Below, piece by piece: positions 60,294 through 64,000 of a stretch of 64,000 bases of DNA. Positions within the stretch are counted from its first letter, which is position 1; the number at the start of each line of letters is the position of its first letter. The stretch covers positions 1 through 64,000 of the forward strand of contig CALCNO010000049.1 of assembly GCA_937897615.1 (NCBI GenBank), read 5' to 3'. Below the pieces are notes generated by a model. The model was not told the DNA's origin. It saw only the letters and a list, made by a program, of their open reading frames with translations, and searched no databases. The DNA is from an uncultured Anaerolineaceae bacterium (lineage in GTDB: Bacteria; Chloroflexota; Anaerolineae; Anaerolineales; Anaerolineaceae). Both the position numbers and the translations under genes were made by a program.

Positions 60294-61631
60294 ATGACTG
60301 GTCAACCAGTGTCGAACTCTGGGACTATTCAAAGGCCTGCCTCTATGCCAGGGCAGTTCTTGCCTCCTCCAATCAATAAGGTGGAGGATACCGGCCTGGC
60401 TGTGCTCTGGCTGCAGGATTTGGCCCTGAAGATTCTTTATTTCCAGGGATACCTCACCGGTTACAAGATCGCTGAGGCAATGGCACTTCCTTTTGCCGGT
60501 ACCGTGGATCAAATTCTGGAAGCCCTGAAACGAGAAAAACTGATTGAGGTTCGCTCTTCCCAGATGGGTCTTGGTGAAGGAGCCTATTTGTACGCCATCA
60601 CCGGCGCAGGGATCGTGAAGGCGCGTGAGGCTTTGGAGCGCAGCCAGTATGCCGGCCCTGCGCCCGTACCATTGGAAATCTACAATGACTCGGTGCGCCG
60701 CCAGAGCCGCGGGCGCATCCAGGTGACCAACCGCCACATGCGGCAGGTGCTGGGCGACCTTATTTTTGGAGAGGGCACCTTTCACCGTTTGGGTCCGGCA
60801 GTTAATTCCGGCACATCAATTTTTATCTATGGCCCTCCGGGGAATGGCAAAACCAGCGTGGCAAGAGCGATTGGCAACCTCATTCTCTCGCAGAGCATGT
60901 ATATTCCCTTTGCCATTTTTGTAGATGGCCAGGTAATCACCCTGTTTGATTCGGTGAATCACCAACTGGCGCCGGAAGAAGACACCGCCACCCAGGCCGC
61001 GCGCGGGGGCATGCGCAAGGATGCGCGTTGGGTGCGCATCCGCAGGCCGTTCATCATGGTAGGCGGTGAACTTACTCTGGCGGGCTTGGATCTTGTATTT
61101 GACGACACGTTGAAATATTACGAAGCGCCGTTCCAGGTCAAGGCCAATGGCGGCATCCTGCTGATTGATGACTTTGGCAGGCAACAGGTACGCCCGCGCG
61201 ACCTGCTTAATCGCTGGATCGTGCCGCTGGAAAACCGTATTGACTATCTCTCCATGCACACCGGGCGCAAGATCGAGGTGCCGTTTGACGTGCTGGTGAT
61301 GTTCAGCACCAACCTGCCGCCGCGTGACCTGGTGGATGAGGCCTTTTTGCGCCGCCTGCGCCACAAGATTGAGATCACCGACCCGAGCTTTGACGAATAC
61401 CGCGAGATTTTCAAACGGGTAGCGGTTGCCAAGGGTGTGATCTTCAGCGATGAAGGGCTGGCCTACCTGTTGCAGGAATGGTACATCAAACCTGACCGCA
61501 AACTGCGCGCCTCGCATCCGCGGGATATTTGTGACCAGATCATTGACATTTCGCGTTACATGTCAGTGGAACCGACCATGACCAAGGATCTGATCGACCG
61601 GGCCGCCGAATCCTATTTTGTCGAGTTATAA
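60294..61631 (+). CDS. AAA-family ATPase with N-terminal winged-helix-like domain
   Basis: A 445-residue cytosolic ATPase not assigned to a named system. Residues about 30-125 look like a winged helix (ILYFQGYLTGYKIAEAMALP, then ALKREKLIEVRSS). Residues about 150-400 are the AAA core with Walker A YGPPGNGKTS, Walker B GGILLIDDFGR (Asp-Asp rather than the usual Asp-Glu), sensor-1 VMFSTNLPPRDL, and an arginine-rich EAFLRRLRHKIEI segment. A small C-terminal helical domain follows. A strong GGGAGGAAAT site precedes the ATG. It is followed 1 bp later by a GDPD gene. A MoxR/RuvB-like or signal-linked role is possible. Confidence 0.8.
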   Translation: MTGQPVSNSGTIQRPASMPGQFLPPPINKVEDTGLAVLWLQDLALKILYFQGYLTGYKIAEAMALPFAGTVDQILEALKREKLIEVRSSQMGLGEGAYLYAITGAGIVKAREALERSQYAGPAPVPLEIYNDSVRRQSRGRIQVTNRHMRQVLGDLIFGEGTFHRLGPAVNSGTSIFIYGPPGNGKTSVARAIGNLILSQSMYIPFAIFVDGQVITLFDSVNHQLAPEEDTATQAARGGMRKDARWVRIRRPFIMVGGELTLAGLDLVFDDTLKYYEAPFQVKANGGILLIDDFGRQQVRPRDLLNRWIVPLENRIDYLSMHTGRKIEVPFDVLVMFSTNLPPRDLVDEAFLRRLRHKIEITDPSFDEYREIFKRVAVAKGVIFSDEGLAYLLQEWYIKPDRKLRASHPRDICDQIIDISRYMSVEPTMTKDLIDRAAESYFVEL

Positions 61632-61632
61632 G

Positions 61633-62382
61633 ATGTTTGAACAATTCTCAACCCCAATGCTCTTTGCGCACCGCGGGGCATGTGCCCTTGCTCCTGAAAA
61701 CACAATCCCGTCCTTTGAACTGGCCGTCTCTCATAAAGCGGACGCCATTGAATTGGACGCCAAGCTCTCTCGTGACGGCCACGTGATGCTAATTCACGAC
61801 CAAACGGTGGACCGCACAACTGATGGGACGGGCAAGGTGATGGAGTTGAGCCTGGCAGAATTAAAAAAACTGGACGCTGGTTCATTCTTCGGTAAAGAGT
61901 TTGCCGGTACTGCGATTCCCACATTGGATGAGGTGTTCGAGGCAGTCGGCAAAAAGATCTTTGTCAACGTGGAGTTGACAAATTACAAGTCGAAAAGTGA
62001 TGAGTTGGTGGAAAAAGTGGCAGAAACTGTTAAACGCCACAAGATGGAAGACCGCGTGCTGTTCTCGTCGTTCCTCCCAGTCAACCTTGTAAAAGCGCAG
62101 GCCTTATTGCCGAACACTCCTGTGGCTTTACTATGCCTACCGGGGCTGCCGGGATTGCTTTCTCGCTCGGCACTCTGCCGCCATTACTCACCGGGCATCA
62201 TTCATCCGTATTTGTCTGATGTTAGTCAAGGTTACATCAATTCTGAACACAGGCAGGGACGGCGCGTGCATGTCTGGACCGTTAACGATGAGAAGGACAT
62301 CCTGAGGCTAAAAGCCATCGGGGCAGATGGAATATTCACCGATAACCCTCTGAAAGCGCGTTCAGTGCTGGAGAACAAATGA
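61633..62382 (+). CDS. Glycerophosphodiester phosphodiesterase
   Basis: A 249-residue cytosolic TIM-barrel enzyme releasing sn-glycerol-3-phosphate from glycerophosphodiesters. The active-site FAHRGACALAPENTIPSFE is at residues about 10-28, followed by AIELDAKLSRDGHVMLIHDQTVDRTTDG with the metal-binding Glu/Asp pair and general-base His, and VHVWTVND near the C-terminus. There is no signal peptide, so it is of the UgpQ rather than the GlpQ type. It starts 1 bp after the ATPase stop and overlaps the next gene by 4 bp. Confidence 0.94.
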   Translation: MFEQFSTPMLFAHRGACALAPENTIPSFELAVSHKADAIELDAKLSRDGHVMLIHDQTVDRTTDGTGKVMELSLAELKKLDAGSFFGKEFAGTAIPTLDEVFEAVGKKIFVNVELTNYKSKSDELVEKVAETVKRHKMEDRVLFSSFLPVNLVKAQALLPNTPVALLCLPGLPGLLSRSALCRHYSPGIIHPYLSDVSQGYINSEHRQGRRVHVWTVNDEKDILRLKAIGADGIFTDNPLKARSVLENK

Positions 62383-63326
62383 TCCCGATTGAATGGCTGT
62401 ATGCCGCCCGGGACAGAATTAAGGACATAACCAGAATAACCCCCTTGACACATGATGAAAACCTGGGGGTTTTCTTCAAGTGGGAAAACGAACAGGTAAC
62501 AGGCTCTTTCAAAGTGAGGGGCGCCGTAAACAAGGTGTTATCCCTGCAGGAATGGGAGCTGGAGAATGGCGTCATTGCTTGTTCTGCCGGAAACCACGGC
62601 CAGGGGTGTGCGCTGGCCTGCCAGAAAAAGAGGGTCTCTTGTGATGTGTTTGCCCCTGAACATGCCGCGCCAAATAAAGTGGCTGCCATGCAGGCGCTTG
62701 GGGCAGAGGTTCACCTGGTAAAGGGCGATTACAGTGCGGCTGAGCACATGGCCATCCGTCAGGCGGAATTGACGGGAAAGGCCTTTATTTCCCCCTACAA
62801 CGATGTCCAGGTGATTGCCGGGCAGGGGACGTTGGGTTTGGAACTTGCCGAACAAACCAGCTTATTCAAGGATGTAAAATCGGTGATCGTTCCGGTTGGG
62901 GGTGGGGGACTTCTTGCGGGAATTGGGGTGAGCCTGGAATCGTTTAAACACAGGCCCAAGCTGATCGGGGCGCAGTCGGAAGCATCCTCGTACATGCACG
63001 CCATTTTTTACTACGGTACACAGGAAGGCGTTTTCGAGAGCGAAAGCATCGCAGACGGGCTTGCGGGAGAAGTGGATCATCGCTCCATCACCATCCCTTT
63101 GGTAGACAAGTATGCTGATGACATCATGCTGGTTTCCGAAAAGCAAATTGCCGAGGCGATCCGCTACGCCTGGCAACAACATCACCAAATGATCGAAGGC
63201 TCAGCAGCAGTAACCCTGGCGGTGGTTATGGCCGGGAAAAAGATCGATCTGCCGGCTGTTTTGCTGATTTCCGGTGGTAATATTCAGCCAGAACTTCATC
63301 AGGCGATTGTTGAGAAACGTGAGTGA
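62379..63326 (+). CDS. Threonine dehydratase / serine racemase-like PLP enzyme
   Basis: A 315-residue fold-type-II PLP enzyme. The Schiff-base Lys is in TGSFKVRGAVNK near residue 46, SAGNHGQG binds the cofactor phosphate, and VGGGGLLAGIG closes the site. There is no C-terminal ACT regulatory domain, so it resembles catabolic TdcB, serine racemase or hydroxyaspartate dehydratase rather than biosynthetic IlvA. The ATGA start overlaps the GDPD stop. Confidence 0.88.
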   Translation: MIPIEWLYAARDRIKDITRITPLTHDENLGVFFKWENEQVTGSFKVRGAVNKVLSLQEWELENGVIACSAGNHGQGCALACQKKRVSCDVFAPEHAAPNKVAAMQALGAEVHLVKGDYSAAEHMAIRQAELTGKAFISPYNDVQVIAGQGTLGLELAEQTSLFKDVKSVIVPVGGGGLLAGIGVSLESFKHRPKLIGAQSEASSYMHAIFYYGTQEGVFESESIADGLAGEVDHRSITIPLVDKYADDIMLVSEKQIAEAIRYAWQQHHQMIEGSAAVTLAVVMAGKKIDLPAVLLISGGNIQPELHQAIVEKRE

Positions 63327-64000
63327 AAAGATTAATTGCCCTGTTCCTTCTGGTTAGCATTATTGCCACCCAGGCTATTTCCATCAGGCCTGTTGTGGCA
63401 TCTTCGCCTGCCCAAATTTCATCTGAACTCCAAAAAGCACAGGATCTGCTGGCAAAAATGTCACCGGAGGAACGGGTGGGGCAGTTGTTCCTTGTCACCT
63501 ATACCGGTTCAGACACCGGCGAGGAAAGCGCAATTGCCAACCTGATTGAAAACCAGCATATCGGCGGGGTGGTTCTCAGAGCGGATAACGATAATTTTGC
63601 TGCCGCGGATAGCCTCCCGGCGGCTGTTCAGGCTTCGATCAACGAGTTGCAAACGCTCAATTGGAGATCAACGCTTTCGGGGGTGCAGGATTCCACCGGT
63701 GTAACGCAAGCTGAGGGCAACTATATCCCGCTATTTGTTGGCATTTCACAGGAAGGCGATTTAAGTCCATACGACCAGGTGATTAACGGGATGACGCCTC
63801 TGCCGAGCGAGATGGCCATAGGCGCCACCTGGAAGCCGGCCAATGCTGAAGCTGTGGGGAAGATCCTGGGCTCGGAATTGTCGATCATGGGATTCAACCT
63901 GCTCTTAGGCCCATCGCTGGATGTGCTCGATCTGGTTCGCACCGATGTGGGAGATGACCTGGGGGTGAGAACTTTTGGCGGCGACCCTTATTGGGTCGGC
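63323..64000 (+). CDS. Glycoside hydrolase family 3 enzyme, N-terminal part
   Basis: The 5' 226 codons of a gene running past the window end. Translation from the GTG at 63323, overlapping the preceding stop by 4 bp, gives a signal peptide (KRLIALFLLVSIIATQAIS). Next come SPEERVGQLFLVTY, IGGVVLRADN, and SELSIMGFNLLLGPSLDVL then LGVRTFGGDPYWVG, the hallmarks of the GH3 N-terminal barrel (beta-N-acetylhexosaminidase or beta-glucosidase). The catalytic Asp/His region is not reached. It is probably extracellular and possibly acts on cell-wall or chitin sugars. Confidence 0.85.
   Translation, partial: MKRLIALFLLVSIIATQAISIRPVVASSPAQISSELQKAQDLLAKMSPEERVGQLFLVTYTGSDTGEESAIANLIENQHIGGVVLRADNDNFAAADSLPAAVQASINELQTLNWRSTLSGVQDSTGVTQAEGNYIPLFVGISQEGDLSPYDQVINGMTPLPSEMAIGATWKPANAEAVGKILGSELSIMGFNLLLGPSLDVLDLVRTDVGDDLGVRTFGGDPYWVG

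Noticed and set aside
1..64000. tRNA, rRNA, CRISPR, insertion-sequence or prophage genes
   Set aside because: The short intergenic gaps were read on both strands and none showed cloverleaf ends, repeat arrays or transposase motifs; a tRNA scan would be needed to exclude them fully.

Overview
The window is dense, mostly co-oriented bacterial DNA with short intergenic gaps. It most resembles an anaerobic member of the Chloroflexota, probably Anaerolineae. This is inferred from the gene mix: a secreted C39-like protein with a Thr-Pro-rich linker, Nbr1-type Ig lipoproteins, split-subunit methylmalonyl-CoA mutase, PPDK, SelB, and an actinobacterial-type adenosine kinase. No rRNA, tRNA, CRISPR array, insertion sequence or phage gene was seen.

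Region by region. 1-9.6 kb: the end of methylmalonyl-CoA mutase and its epimerase, an MFS transporter, uvrA, a MerR/TipAS regulator, UDP-glucose dehydrogenase with an unknown partner, and folD. 9.6-27.6 kb: a large nucleobase-catabolism region. It holds an 8-oxoguanine-deaminase-type amidohydrolase, adenine deaminase, a GntR/UTRA regulator, an ATCase-like and a YgeW-like carbamoyltransferase and carbamate kinase. These are followed by a complete BMP-type (nucleoside/purine) ABC importer, two fold-type-II PLP enzymes, a GT2 glycosyltransferase, an unknown protein and a dihydropyrimidinase/hydantoinase. 27.6-34.2 kb: three membrane proteins resembling proton-antiporter (complex I/Mrp/Hyf) subunits, a coiled-coil protein and SelB. 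34.2-38.1 kb: rplU-rpmA, an unusual long rpmE, tdk, hpt and a CCA-adding enzyme. 38.1-47.4 kb: a response regulator, ppdK, a TPR lytic transglycosylase, and an mtnA-adoK-ahcY operon that recycles SAM by-products. 47.4-54.6 kb: recA with two exported-protein genes, glnA behind a long structured leader, a UppP-PstS-like fusion and tgt. 54.6-64 kb: an SLC13/RCK permease, alr, recJ, a DMT transporter, an AAA ATPase, a GDPD, a threonine-dehydratase-like enzyme and the start of a GH3 glycosidase.

The most coherent system is the 9.6-27.6 kb cluster. The proposed logic is: the ABC importer brings in nucleosides or purines; deaminases release ammonia; amidohydrolases and carbamoyltransferases break the ring products down to carbamoyl phosphate; carbamate kinase then makes ATP. 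It resembles the ygeW/hyuA/ssnA/yqeA gene set tied to anaerobic purine degradation, but with a different complement of enzymes. Its first promoter is bracketed by two TTGTCAGACAA sites, one inside a perfect 29-bp palindrome; these are likely targets of the cluster's own GntR regulator.

Other notable points are two protein fusions (bL31 with an RNA polymerase alpha-CTD-like domain; UppP with a PstS-like binding domain). There are terminator-like hairpins in the glnA and mtnA leaders, and several genes whose start codon lies 6-9 nt after a -10 box, suggesting leaderless mRNAs.
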